In this document: in pieces, positions 10,601-20,820 of the stretch
Numbering within the stretch: the stretch's first letter is position 1
Layout of the letters: every line of letters begins with the position of its first letter
Made by a program: the position numbers and the translations under genes
Assembly (NCBI GenBank): GCA_014526335.1
Contig: JACTAT010000006.1
Location: forward strand, 3,665,202 to 3,729,201
Length of the DNA stretch: 64,000 nucleotides
Source of the DNA: Chrysaora quinquecirrha
Lineage: Eukaryota; Cnidaria; Scyphozoa; Semaeostomeae; Pelagiidae
Reading direction: 5' to 3'
Notes under the pieces: model-generated
Databases searched by the model: none
Told to the model about the DNA's origin: nothing
The model's input: the letters and a program-made list of their open reading frames with translations, nothing else

Positions 10601-11601
10601 GAGCATAAGAAACAGTCGTAGCGGCTATTGTTCTATTGTTCTGCACCCCCCTCCCACCAATGAAATCCATTGTTTTTTAATATTTTTTACATACTGTAAT
10701 TGCCAATTGTTCCTATTGTTTAATGAACAATACAGCCCCCCAAATTTTCTTGTTCCTACACAACTGAGAAAGAAAGCTTTTATTGCAACTGTACATTTTC
10801 TGTAGACTTGCACGAGTCCGAATAATTGCTCATCAAACCAAGTCTAACACCGAACCGAGATCGCTCAAACAAACTCTGAACTAGACTTATTACACATTTC
10901 CTAGTTAACGCTAACGGCTAACGACCGACCTCAAAATTCCTCAAACTAGCCTTTTTGAGCAAACAGCTGTTTGGTTATTGTTGTTATTGCTGCTGTTTGC
11001 GAAAAGAGGGACTCAGTTAATAAGTCTACCTCTGGACATCAAGCAGTTCAACTCACTAGCGATGATAAGTCTTATACTCTCATATATATAACAACTCAGG
11101 TAATAAGTCTACCTTTTCACGTTATTGTTTCGCTACATTGGCAAGTGAAATTTCCATTAATATATGGATGACTGCCACAGGAAAGAACAGAGTGCATCGT
11201 AAAGGGTCCCACTGCAATGCCTTTTTATGTCTACTATTCAGATCTGCAGAAAACGTTTTCCATAGATAAGGACAGAGGTTCTGCCAAACATTTTTTGGAA
11301 ATTGTGTATCATCTCATTAAAACTTTTGAAAAGTTTTTAGCAAAGATAAAATAATCGTTTATCTCCTATTCGATTATGTTAGATAACCCGAGAGAGATGG
11401 TGGGACAGAGGCTGCTATAGATACCTCAGATCGGCTATTGCTGACGTGAGAGATCATTGTGAAGCTAATGGCGTTAAAGACCTTCGAATGGGTAGACTGG
11501 GCGCTGGTCCGGATGGCCTGGATTGGATGGAAGTAAGAGAGATAATTAAAGAAACTTTTAAAGATACTGAAATAACAATAATCGCTCAGATTACCAGGTA
11601 G
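7605..11601 (+). CDS. OARD1: OARD1/TARG1-like macrodomain ADP-ribose hydrolase, 5 exons
   Basis: This is a macrodomain protein of the family that removes ADP-ribose from acidic residues and cleaves O-acetyl-ADP-ribose. Exons 7605-7677, 7836-7915, 8850-9030, 9252-9310 and 11383-11601 join in frame to 203 residues and a TAG stop. The human protein has 152. The domain starts near residue 60. SLAQCVSSDFAMDKGLAKQF matches the human [20 protein letters not shown], and CFIYYLIT matches RYIYYLIT. The C-terminal half contains RDHCEANGVKDL, GAGPDGLDW and KDTEITI. Two features are odd. The position of human catalytic Lys84 reads Arg (LITRER), while the catalytic Asp of the GCGLD loop is kept (GAGPD). 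Also, about 50 extra N-terminal residues, basic at the very start, could be a mitochondrial leader. It might be a diverged paralogue rather than the orthologue. Confidence 0.82.
7836..7915 (+). CDS. OARD1: OARD1-like exon 2
   Basis: The acceptor is CTTTTCAG and the donor is GTAAGA. With the carried base it encodes YLTSVYVPSRFLSKVQSSRV then EQEDQNN. It has no counterpart in human OARD1, so it belongs to the N-terminal extension. Confidence 0.7.
8241..8488 (-). mobile_element. tRNA-derived SINE (family SINE-2)
   Basis: Read on the minus strand, the head contains GTGGCTAAGTGGTCAAGGCG (A-box-like) and GTTGTGGGTTCCAAT (B-box-like). The 3' end is an ATT/TAA simple tail at 8241-8275. A related head lies at 51855-52018. 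It is in OARD1-like intron 2. Confidence 0.65.
8850..9030 (+). CDS. OARD1: OARD1-like exon 3 (macrodomain N-terminal half)
   Basis: The acceptor is TTTCCAG and the donor is GTATAT. Sixty codons contain FIEYQSG, SLAQCVSSDFAMDKGLAKQF and KKAFGNIESLREQ, which align with strand 1 and the substrate-binding loop of OARD1. Confidence 0.88.
9252..9310 (+). CDS. OARD1: OARD1-like exon 4
   Basis: The acceptor is TCTTCCAG and the donor is GTATGT. It encodes GLQPGQAAVLPYKDCFIYYL, matching the human KSGEVAVLKRDGRYIYYL strand pair. It ends in phase 0. Confidence 0.88.
9410..9561 (-). mobile_element. tRNA-derived SINE (family SINE-1), degraded copy
   Basis: This minus-strand copy shares the tail GTTAACTAATC...CTAGGATCTC and the head CTGACTCGTGGTGT with copies at 45611 and 49425. 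Its B-box region is decayed. Confidence 0.65.
10882..11028. mobile_element. Family C MITE, 147 bp
   Basis: The ends are TAGACTTATTA and TAATAAGTCTA. Flanks CTCTGAAC and CTCTGGAC look like an eight-base target duplication with one mismatch. The interior (TTGAGC, GTTGTTATTGCTGCTGT) matches the other family C copies. Confidence 0.8.
11383..11601 (+). CDS. OARD1: OARD1-like exon 5 (C-terminal half and stop)
   Basis: The acceptor is TATGTTAG. It encodes 72 residues starting ITRERWWDRGCYRYL and including VRDHCEANGVKDLRMGRLGA, GPDGLDWMEVREIIKETF and KDTEITI, then TAG. The family motif with catalytic Lys and PTYE is altered to ITRER...RGCYRY. Confidence 0.87.
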   Translation: MTRERWWDRGCYRYLRSAIADVRDHCEANGVKDLRMGRLGAGPDGLDWMEVREIIKETFKDTEITIIAQITR

Positions 11602-13013
11602 ATTGATTTTGTATTTCGTTTTGTATCTGTTGTGTCGGTATTAGAATTGAAGTTGAAGACAGCAATAAGGAGGTGGTCTTTTTTATGACGTTAAACACGG
11701 GTTCGTTGTGCCGAGACTTTTTCTGAGGGTGATGATGTTCTTGGAATATGGGTCCTTATAAACGATGGTCAATTGATTGAACAGAGGATTCGTTACGCGG
11801 ACTTTTCACTGTACGTTTATGTTGAAGTAAATATGACACTTGTGCTGAAATTCTATTTCACTGCCTGCTATTGCTTCATCCACTCCTTCCTCCCCCTTAA
11901 ACAATGTTGTTTAACACTAAAATTTCCAGCTATTTCTGGCCTCGCGCGATTGCAAAGAGAATCATCAATAGTCTCAACATTGTTTGAGGGAGAGGGGGGT
12001 ATTAAGCCCGTGAATATGCTTGATTTATCGAAATGGCATTGATTCACCCGAAAAACCTTGGGCGTTCCAACTACATTTGGCAGCCATTGTTGGCTGAATC
12101 AAAGCGTTCTGTTGCGTATATATACGTTGATGTAGTTTCAAGGATCCTGTTTGGGATATGGTGTTTGAGAATAAGGCCTTTTTTTGGAAAGGAAATACGG
12201 TTTATTAGAACCAGACTTTTATCCTACACCCTCAACAAATGATTATGATCTTTTTTATGAGCCTATATTCTGTGGTGAGACCTTATCCACTTTTGCACGG
12301 TTGGAATTTGCTGAAATAATGGTTATCTTCTCTTTAATATTTCGATGTGATCCAATCATCCTTTGTCGATTTATTCTTTTGATTTCACTGGCTCTAAACT
12401 GGCAGCTGTTTCTTAAATTGATTGAATTTGGTTATATCATCTTAGCGTAAAATCAGTCAAGCCATGTTACCAACTAGCGAGAGTCTTATTATTACCATAC
12501 TAACATTAATATTAAGAGAAGGATCGTGTAATGGTTTGTCCTAAAGATTTCTCAAGGAGATTCAGCTATAACCGCGCATCTATATTGAATCAAGCGTGAG
12601 TTTCATTTTGGTGCCTTTGTTTCTTGTTTGCTTTTCTCTTGGAATAAGTTATTATTGAGTAGGTGAGTTGAAGTATAGGACAATTAGGAAGTTTTAAGTT
12701 GCTAATTTGCAATCGCTCTTCATTGCTCCTCTAGGTAATGCTGTGATCTTATTTTTTTTCATTAGAACAACATTTACGATAAAATACGTGGCTCCAAATT
12801 TCCTATCAAGAAATCCACTTTAAACATGTTGTTTAGAAGACACGCACAGAAGGGCTATTAGCTGAATCGGCTGTTTTCCTGTCTGGGGGTACTCCCATCG
12901 AGGCCTGACAGGGGACGAATCCGTATTAGGGTCGTGCTTTCTCCATGTAACAATTTAAAGGGGTGGATAAACATAATAATCATTGCTCCATCTCTCTCTG
13001 CTACATTTCAAAA

Positions 13014-13500
13014 ACTAGATACTACGAGATTCGGAGGCAGAAAATGGACACAATTTTTTCTGGCACACTGAGGACCGGGGGTACTTGACCCTGAAATGTA
13101 CAGAGTTGTGCCCGGTTGTGCCCCCGAGTTTTTACAAACCAAACCACCTTTAAGGTATTGTTTTACACATTCAACCACCCAGTTTTATTATTTGAGTATG
13201 CATTTGTGTACCGGATGTTAAGGGAATTTGATTCTATACCTCTTTTAAAGTATTTAGGCATACATCTTACCCAGTTGTAGGGAAGTTTTGAAGAAAAACC
13301 CACCCATATGAGAGGCACACATACCTGTAAGCCAACAACAGGGAGTACCCCCCGGCCCCGAGGCCTTCCGAACCGGCGTTCTCATCAGAGTGTGGCTATT
13401 TTTTTAATATTTAAGTCACCCCTATGACGAGAACGTTGGTTCGAAAGGCCAGAAAAATCCTGTGTCTATTTTCTGTCTCCGAATCCCATAGTATCTAGTA
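13014..13500. mobile_element. Family H inverted-repeat element, 487 bp
   Basis: The left end, CTAGATACTACGAGATTCGG and on through CAGAAAATGGACACA to TTTTTTCTGG at 13062, is an inverted copy of the right end at 13444-13500. Inside, GGGGGTACTT (13076) faces GGGAGTACCCCC (13341), and a 15-bp inverted pair CGAACCGGCGTTCTC / GAGAACGTTGGTTCG lies at 13373-13448. A related GGGGGTACTCCC fragment lies at 12885. Confidence 0.75.
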
Positions 13501-14227
13501 TAACTACTTAACCCGATGTCTACATTTCAAAGGCCGAAAACTCCATGCCACTTTGGAATATCTGAATATATTATTTATAAGACAGTCATTTTGCGATCAT
13601 AGAAACGTTCAATCATTTTGAAAAAGCACATGGAATTAAATATGAAAAGGAAGGAATGGGACGTTCTTTCCCGTCACTCAAACTGTGCCTAAGAGACTTT
13701 CTTATAATGAAATTGCTGCTTTAAATTTATGTTATTAGCTTCTAATATGGAACTTTGATGGGAAATGTTTGTAAGGTAACAATGAAAAAACACGTTTTCT
13801 TTATTGACTAGACTATGGTTTAGATAGGAAAGGTTGCCTTCAAAAGACCATAGTTTAAGGCCCGGTTAGAGGAACCTCGACATTGTATCTCAAGCGAAAG
13901 AGCCGATGAACGAGAAAACCAAGGGATTTCAATTTTCAAACGAGCGTGGGGAGATTTCCATTAAAACAAAAGGATTTCTAAAGGACTTCCATGAAAATTT
14001 CCAGGGGGTTGTGATAATTCCAAGGAATGATTTGTTTCTCGGGGAAAACTTGAAATAATGCTAGGCATTCATTTCATTTTAAGTGGAAAAACAGCATAAA
14101 GGCCGGTATCCACTTCGATACTTTTGGTATCCACTACGATTACCGCGTACCGTTGCTCGAGTCCCGGCAAGGTAAAGCGATAAGCAATGTCAAGCAAATA
14201 CAAAAATTGAAGACAGGGACTGCTGAC

Positions 14228-14779
14228 TAGACCTATTCCGCGAATCTCAATTCCGCTCATAAAAACTAGACCGACAACATAAGCAATTAGCTACAAGCCT
14301 GGTTCGCAAGCCAATAGTCCAAGTTTGAGCAGCTTTCTAAAGCAACAACGACAAAACCAACACTAACTGAAGATGATAGCTGCGACAACTGGGACTCACT
14401 CGCCATAGCAAGAAGAGGCCAGATACCGATGCCATACTGAAACAAATGCAGGAGCAGGCAGCAAAAGTTTTAGTAAGCATGCTTGAAAGCAGCCGAATTG
14501 AAAACCACCCAAGCCAAGGTGAAGAATCCCTGTGGATTGCTGAGACAATCGAAAAAGAGAACGTATCTCCCTCCTTGCCAAAAACTGACGAGACCCTGCC
14601 TAGTAATTCCATGCAGCCAATTTTAATTACAGATAATGAAGATGATGCAAAATGGGATGCCTTTGAAAGTTTAAAAAATTTATTCATGGCAAAGTTCTTG
14701 ATTTAAAATCAAGGGTTGCCAGCTGATCCACACCCGAAAAAAACAGCGAAAAGCAATTAAATGAGATGTAATAAGTTTA
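14228..14779. mobile_element. Family C element, 552 bp, carrying an open reading frame, with 10-bp target duplication
   Basis: The perfect direct repeat GACTGCTGAC flanks the element at 14218-14227 and 14780-14789. The ends are TAGACCTATTCC and TGTAATAAGTTTA, the family C termini. The first 165 bp correspond to an ordinary family C MITE, including its subterminal GCTGCGACAACTGGGACT. The remaining part contains extra sequence with an open frame, inserted before the right terminus. Confidence 0.82.
14446..14706 (+). CDS. Unknown open frame inside the family C element
   Basis: The frame has 86 codons from the first ATG and is open about 65 bp further upstream. It reads MQEQAAKVLVSMLESSRIEN with later blocks EESLWIAETIEKENV, LITDNEDDAKWDAFESLKN and the end FMAKFLI. 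The composition, acidic and polar, looks like real protein more than most random frames here. I do not recognise it. It may be a captured piece of a host gene or a remnant of the transposon's own gene. No splice sites or promoter are evident. Confidence 0.25.
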   Translation: MQEQAAKVLVSMLESSRIENHPSQGEESLWIAETIEKENVSPSLPKTDETLPSNSMQPILITDNEDDAKWDAFESLKNLFMAKFLI

Positions 14780-15291
14780 GACTGCTGACCTCGAGGCATT
14801 CGATAATTTTTAAATTGGGCGTGCGCAATAGCAAAGCGCTTTGACGCTGAACAAAACGTCTGAATGGGAGAACTTAAGCGAAACTCTAGCGAAGATACCA
14901 AGATCGCTATCACCGGTACTTCGGTACTTGATTATATTCGAAACTGTGTATTTTACAAGAAAATAAGATAAAGAAAACGACGCATGGATCTTATCTATAT
15001 TCAAAATGCGCGTTTTTATTTTCATGCAACTCAAGCTGTCACTTCATTATCATCTACGTAAATTGTGATTGAGCTTCATTTTAATTATTAATACGAACAT
15101 CTCTCAACTTGATAAAGAAATGCTTGATTTTATCAAGACTTATCAGTGTGCATGAATCAACGACCAGTAGATCAACAACTAGGCAAACAGGGTGGTATTT
15201 GCTTTGCAGCTCTAGTTAGGTGTACTTCTGATAGATATGCAATATACTTTGCGAATCCAATTTGAATATTTCAGTTTTTAGTTTCTGTAAA

Positions 15292-15703
15292 GCGCAAACC
15301 GTTGGCCAATATCACCGCCAATAGTTGCTGGCCAACATGTTGGCACAGTTTGCTATGGATGATGACCTAATAATCAACGTTATTGTTGACGAAAAAATGT
15401 TGGCAAACATTTTTTAACATGTTTGAAAATGTCGGCCAAAATTGATGTGTTGGTACGGTTTGCTATGTCTCGCCAACATGTTGGCACAACATGATCAATT
15501 TCGGTTGTTGTTTCGGAGTCCTTGAAATTAGCAATAGATTTATGCTAGCGTTTTAAGTTGGACCACGAGTCTTTTTTCTTTTTCGTCGTCAACCAAAGGA
15601 GCGAGCAAGCATCTCAGATGTTGTGATGGTATGGCAAACCGTACCAACATGTTGATCTATTTTCAGCCAACATGTTGGTCAACAATGTCGGCACGGTTTG
15701 CGC
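15292..15703. mobile_element. Family G inverted-repeat element with CCAACATGTTGG palindromes
   Basis: The termini GCGCAAACCGTTGGCC and GGCACGGTTTGCGC are inverted. Inside, the perfect 12-bp palindrome CCAACATGTTGG occurs at least three times, each near GCACGGTTTGCTATG-like sequence, so the termini are repeated internally in both orientations. Confidence 0.7.
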
Positions 15704-15756
15704 AGGCCTTAAGGGAATGTCAGAGAGGGATGTCACCTAGGGAGTGAATATATGAG

Positions 15757-16046
15757 AGTTTTCAGCCCGGGCTGGAATTTCAGCCCTGTAAAACGGACTA
15801 ACTCAACCCTCCTCTCAAGTCACCCTTCTGTGATATTGATTTTGCTATTGCATGAGATATTTTCAGCCCGGGTTGAAAACTGCCGTTGAAATTGGAATGC
15901 AATTGCAATTATATGAAGGTTTCCAGCCGGATTGAAATGCTAAACGTAAAAGATAAATGACGCCAAAATGGAAACGTTTTGGCGCCAAGCTTCAGCCAGA
16001 TTGAAACTGGGCTTGCGCAAAGGTTTTGCAGCCTGGGCTGGAAAAA
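15757..16046. repeat. Cluster of TTTCAGCCCGGGCTGRAA-like palindromes
   Basis: Four to five copies of a motif close to TTTCAGCCCGGGCTGGAA, some degraded, are spaced 50-100 bp apart. GTTTTGGCGCCAA is also present. I cannot tell whether this is one inverted-repeat element or several. Confidence 0.55.
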
Positions 16047-16732
16047 ATTGCGAACATTTACATGAGGAATTGCAGCGGAAATCCTAGTCCGCTTAGCTAA
16101 AGAAGGGCTGCCATTGCTTCCCAAAGTTGTGTGTGCGGCAAATGAACCAAATGGAAAACCACCTTAAGATGCAATATGAAGCTCATATTCAAGGACCTTT
16201 TATGACTAATTGTTCAGTGCGTATGTAGCACAGCTTTATTGCCGAAAAAACAGCAAAATGTTTTTAATCCAATCTTGAAATTACTCGTTTCTCATCTCTT
16301 TTACACACAGGATTATTTTTCCTAGAAGAGAATCGTGTTTTGGCACCATCATGTATTGCGTTTCCATGTAAAGAGCAGTTATTTACTTGTGTTTTTCATT
16401 ACGCCTTTCTATTCGATTGAAGAATTTTATGTCTTGTGTTTTCAAAATATACTGTGTACTGCCTGGTGTTTACATTCATCTTTAGATTAACAAGCTTCGG
16501 ATGAAACACCTGTAACCGGCTCCGCATTCAATTTGGACAAAGTTAGTGTATGATTCAATTTCAATCCATTTACGATGTTTTCTATGTTTTCTGCCAGATG
16601 TTTGTAACGTTTGCCTCGACGTTTGCCACCCGACAGCCGAGCCCCCACCCCCACAAAAAAACAAGTGAAAACAGCCTCCAAAAATTCTCTCAGTGAATCA
16701 TGCTAGAGAAATACCTTTTCGATCAATAAACG

Positions 16733-17078
16733 TTTGATTTTGATTACTTATGATTTTGATTTTGATAATGATTATGATTACTTATGATTATGATTATGAT
16801 AGCTTATGATTATGATTATGATTATGATTACTTTTTATTATGATTTTGATTACTTTTTATTATTATTTTGATTACTTATGATTATGATTACTTTCGATTA
16901 TGATTATGATTACTTATGATTATGATTATGATTATGATAATTATTATGATTGCATATGATATTGATTATGATTATGATAGCTTATGATTGTGATTATGAT
17001 TATGATTACTTACGATTATGATTATGATTGCTTATGATTATGATTATGATTATGACTTTTTTTATTGTGATTACTTAT
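16733..17078. repeat. (GATTAT/GATTAC)n simple repeat
   Basis: About 345 bp are built from GATTAT, GATTAC and GATTTT hexamer variants, with TTATGATAGC interruptions. Confidence 0.95.
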
Positions 17079-18160
17079 GATGTATTTCCAATGTTAGCGA
17101 AGCGAGGTTGGTTGCAAATTGCTGTTATCGCTGCGACAGTTTCAAATCACACAGTACAAGAAGCAGTAGCAATGCAGACCTATAGATGATCTACTGCGTA
17201 CAAAACTAGAGGTCATAGGTTCGAGGACTATCCTGATCAGATTAATCACCCAAGTTATCGCTATAGTATTTCATCTACTGCTCCTGTTCCTGCAATTCTC
17301 AAACAAATCTTGTCTGTATCGAACTGAGTCTGTTACCAAAGCAGATATTGTTATCTTTTCGCTAAGATTTTTGGACGCAAACCTTCAAGAAGAGACCTAA
17401 AAGGGTCGATTCACACTGTTATGTCTGGAGATAGAAAAATCTTCAAATAGAGCCAGCAGAATATTTCTTATTCCGCCGTATCCTGAAGGATCTTTGATTA
17501 AAGGCCAGAGAGCTATGGGTTTTTGAGTGGGCTGCAAAACCGCTAATGAATATGAACATCGATAGAGTTGATGTACGTAATCACAAACGACCAGCAACCG
17601 TATGTTCAAAGCTGTCATTGGAGTACTGCAAGTCATGACCGCTGATGTATTTTGATGATATGATCTTATGTTTGCGGTTGCCGACTTGAAAAGGTATAAA
17701 ATTCATATGTTGCTGTACTTTTGTTATTGTGGCTTAAAGTTTCTCAAAGCATCATTTAAGAATAGGGGCTCATGCACAGCCAGTTGTAAATAAGAATGGC
17801 TTACATAAAGTAGCGAATACATATTAATTCTATCTGAGAGCAAGGAACTTGTGGTAGGAAAAACCTCTTAAAATATATGCAAAGACAGAGAGAAAACTTT
17901 ATAAATGCTTTATAACTTGGTTAAATTCATTAAGCCAAGCTCATGTCGACCTAAGATACGATAGAACTAACGTCAACTCGTTGTAGTGTAACTGCTTACC
18001 TATACGATACAGTTGATCGCAGTCACAAGAGCGCTTAGGTCGATTGCGACGGACGGGAATCAATTGTTAAATAATAGCTTGCAGAAGTAGAACATGCCCA
18101 ACTTTCTGGAACTGCCGACAGGTCAGTTGCGATTAATTGGTTCTAACAAATCGCCGATTA

Positions 18161-18554
18161 CACTTTATTTTTAATAAGCAACTTGACTTTCGTTCAGCCC
18201 TAAAAGTTGCTTAAAATTTTAGACATTTCAGCCCTCAAAGTTGCTTAAACGTTGCTTAAAATTTTCGTACCTACTAACCACCCCTGACTTCGCGGGTCAA
18301 AATCGTCATTTGTTAGGCCTACAGAATGACTTTTAGGAGACAGTAAGTGGAAAAACGTTAGCTAACGAACTTCAACATGCAAAACATAAGAACGAAGAAC
18401 AATTTCCTAACACAAGAAAGATAATAAGCCTAAGCTTGGTTGTTTGACTTCTTAGTTGCTTACAGTAATTCAATTGAGCCCTCGAGTTGCTTAATGTTAA
18501 GGTCAGTTCAGTCCTAGTTGCTTATTGAGCGGTTGCTTATTAAAAAAAAAAGTG
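18161..18554. mobile_element. Family B MITE, 394 bp, TA target site
   Basis: The left end CACTTTATTTTTAATAAGCA and right end TGCTTATT(A)10GTG are inverted and flanked by TA. Inside are repeated AGCCCTCAAAGTTGCTTAA-type segments. Copies of similar length lie at 31623 and 53595, with a fragment near 35930. TA target duplication suggests mobilisation by a Tc1/mariner-type or similar transposase, which is an inference. Confidence 0.82.
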
Positions 18555-19040
18555 TAGCAGTCGACAACTAGCTCTGACTGTGCGCAATGTGGACATGAAG
18601 CCTGATTTTAAAAAAGAAGCCCTGAAAAAAAGACCTTATAGAACATCATAATCTAGTTTATAAGAAACCTGATCTAGCGATCTTCCGAATTTAAGAAACT
18701 TTCAAATTATCTAAGAAACCTTAAAGAAATTTATAGTATTGAAATATGGGAAAAATGAAAACATCATGAATTAAGAATATTTTAGAACAATTCAGCGAGC
18801 TAGATTTCTAATAAGAATAACGTTTAATGCAATAAAATTCAAAAAGTAATTATAAGATGCTCAGCAGCTTTGATAGCTAAGAACCTTATAATTACGCTGA
18901 ATAAAACAGAACGATCAATGAAAGAATTATAAGTGTTCTAGAAATAAGAGATCTAAAAATCAATGTAGAAATAAGAGATCTAAAAATCAATGAGAGTTTA
19001 TTTCAATTATGAACGAGGTTCGCTTTTAGACACACTCATC

Positions 19041-19194
19041 AGACTTATTACACGAGTCTCAGTTCCGCTCATAAAATACAGACCAACGACAACAGCAATT
19101 CGCTACACTTCAGTTTGATTGAGCAGCTTCCCTGACAACAACAACAACAACTTAAGATGGTAGCTGCGATAACTGGAACTAGTGTAATAAGTCT
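19041..19194. mobile_element. Family C MITE, 154 bp
   Basis: The inverted ends are AGACTTATTACAC and GTGTAATAAGTCT, a perfect 13-bp match. The flanks CACACTCAT and CGCACTCGT resemble a decayed nine-base target duplication. Confidence 0.85.
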
Positions 19195-20479
19195 AACGCA
19201 CTCGTTAAGCTTGCATTATTTAGCTATACCCGTTGCAGGCTTTCAAAATTTCAAACAATTTTAAAAATTCATCGTGTTTTCTGAACTTATTACCGAAAGA
19301 ACCATAGTTTGTGTTTTGGTATTAGTAAAGATTGATAACTATACGTGTACCTTAGGTGGTCACTTGGGCCAAATTTACACTACGGCTTGTGCCCGACCCC
19401 GGGGGTAGTGAAAGCTTTGGAGTTTCGTTATTAGCGCAAAAGTCTTTTCACAGTATTTAGGGATACTTCAAATGCTAAACTGCGCTTAAATTGAGCCCAA
19501 AATTTTAGATACTGCTATAAATGGGCAAAAAATTGTATGGCTTTTCTGGGTCAACAAATTTTGCAAACTTTAGCGGTAGACATGGGTGAGTTTGAAAACC
19601 TGGGTGGTACGTCTAGTATGTCGAACAATGAAGTAACGCCCGGGTGCATAAGACAAAGAAATGGTTTGAAGGGCAAGCGCAAACAAGGGCAACAGTAGCA
19701 AATGGTCTGAAGAACGGTTTATTCGAGCTTCGAGTGGCTTCGAGGAATTGCCTCCATTGCATGCAGCCTCAAAAGTTTTCCAAGTGAAAGTGTGTACACT
19801 TCCCCGTTGGAAAGTTCGGTGGATCCACGGAGGTTTTATAGTCTTCGTTAACTTGATGAGATCATCATTCTGCATCATAAAAGTAGAGAAAGTCATAATT
19901 ATACAAACGACCTTACTTCGTGTCTCGCTATTAATGCAAAGTATTTAGCCGCTAATCCCCTTGCATCTTTTATATGGTGAAAATACGGCTTGAGCTAATT
20001 TGCGTATGCAAATGCTTTTTATCATTGCTAATTCGTAAGTGATTCATGGAGTATCAAAACACAAAAAGTCAAAAACAACCAGCATGGTCTTGTTGCTTAT
20101 TTATTGAGATCACAAGTAACACAGCTTCACGTTTCTTACATATCATTTCTTCTCCACGTCTCATCTCTCAAGGAAGCTTCAAGATCTATACAAAATGTTC
20201 ATGGGTGATACTCTCAAAAGACAGTGATCTATAGAACTCATAAAGTAAGATTATAAGGGTCGTTTCTATTTTGATACGTAATTTGCTCACTCACTCTGGT
20301 ACGAAACTGGAGCTATTGGTAAGTGTCAGCATGATGCGAGCAGCATTCTTTCTTTTCTAGCGAAGTGTGCACGTTTTTATTTTATAAGAACCACTCTCTA
20401 AGGAACCTACATATAGAAGGCCGAAAAATTTAGAGAACTTATACTACCATCGACAGAATCATTAAGAAATTTTTCAATT

Positions 20480-20820
20480 TTGGTATGGTATGGTATGCTA
20501 TGGTATGTTATGGTATGCTATGGTATGCTATTGTATGCTATACTTTGGTATGGTATTGGTCGTGGTCGTGGTCGTGGTCGTGGTCTTGGTCGTGGTCCTG
20601 GTCCTGGTCGTAGTCGTAGTCGTGCTCGTGCTCGTGCTAGTGCTCGTGCGATATGCTTTTAATGATACGGTCGTGGTAAACAATGGTATGGTATGGTCCG
20701 GTATGGTACTGGTCGTGGTCGTAGTAGTGGTCGTGATCGTGTTCGTGGTCGTGGTCACGATTGTGGTCGGGGCCGTGGTCGTGTTGGCGGTCGTGCTAGT
20801 GCTCGAGCTGGTGCTCATGT
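20480..20820. repeat. (TATGG)n then (GGTCGT)n simple repeats
   Basis: TATGG/TATGC pentamers at 20480-20555 are followed by GGTCGT hexamers at 20558-20650 and again at 20695-20815. The hexamers create open frames rich in Val, Arg-Gly or Thr, with no sign of a gene. Confidence 0.93.

Larger units (their letters stand above)
9311..11382 (+). other. OARD1-like intron 4
   Basis: The intron holds a SINE-1 copy and a family C MITE. A stretch at 9325-9410 contains AAGAAACAGTGGAAACATCTC, shared with the family D element near 42040. A single open frame at 11181-11354 starts after a CCACAG acceptor in phase 0 and could be an alternative last exon. The rest shows no recognisable feature. Confidence 0.5.

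Noticed and set aside
12033..12450. Two overlapping plus-strand frames, the second hydrophobic
   Set aside because: No recognisable domain and no splice partners. Hydrophobic frames are common in T-rich DNA.
19570..19896. 108-codon minus-strand frame
   Set aside because: No recognisable motif or splice context; an overlapping plus-strand frame is equally open.
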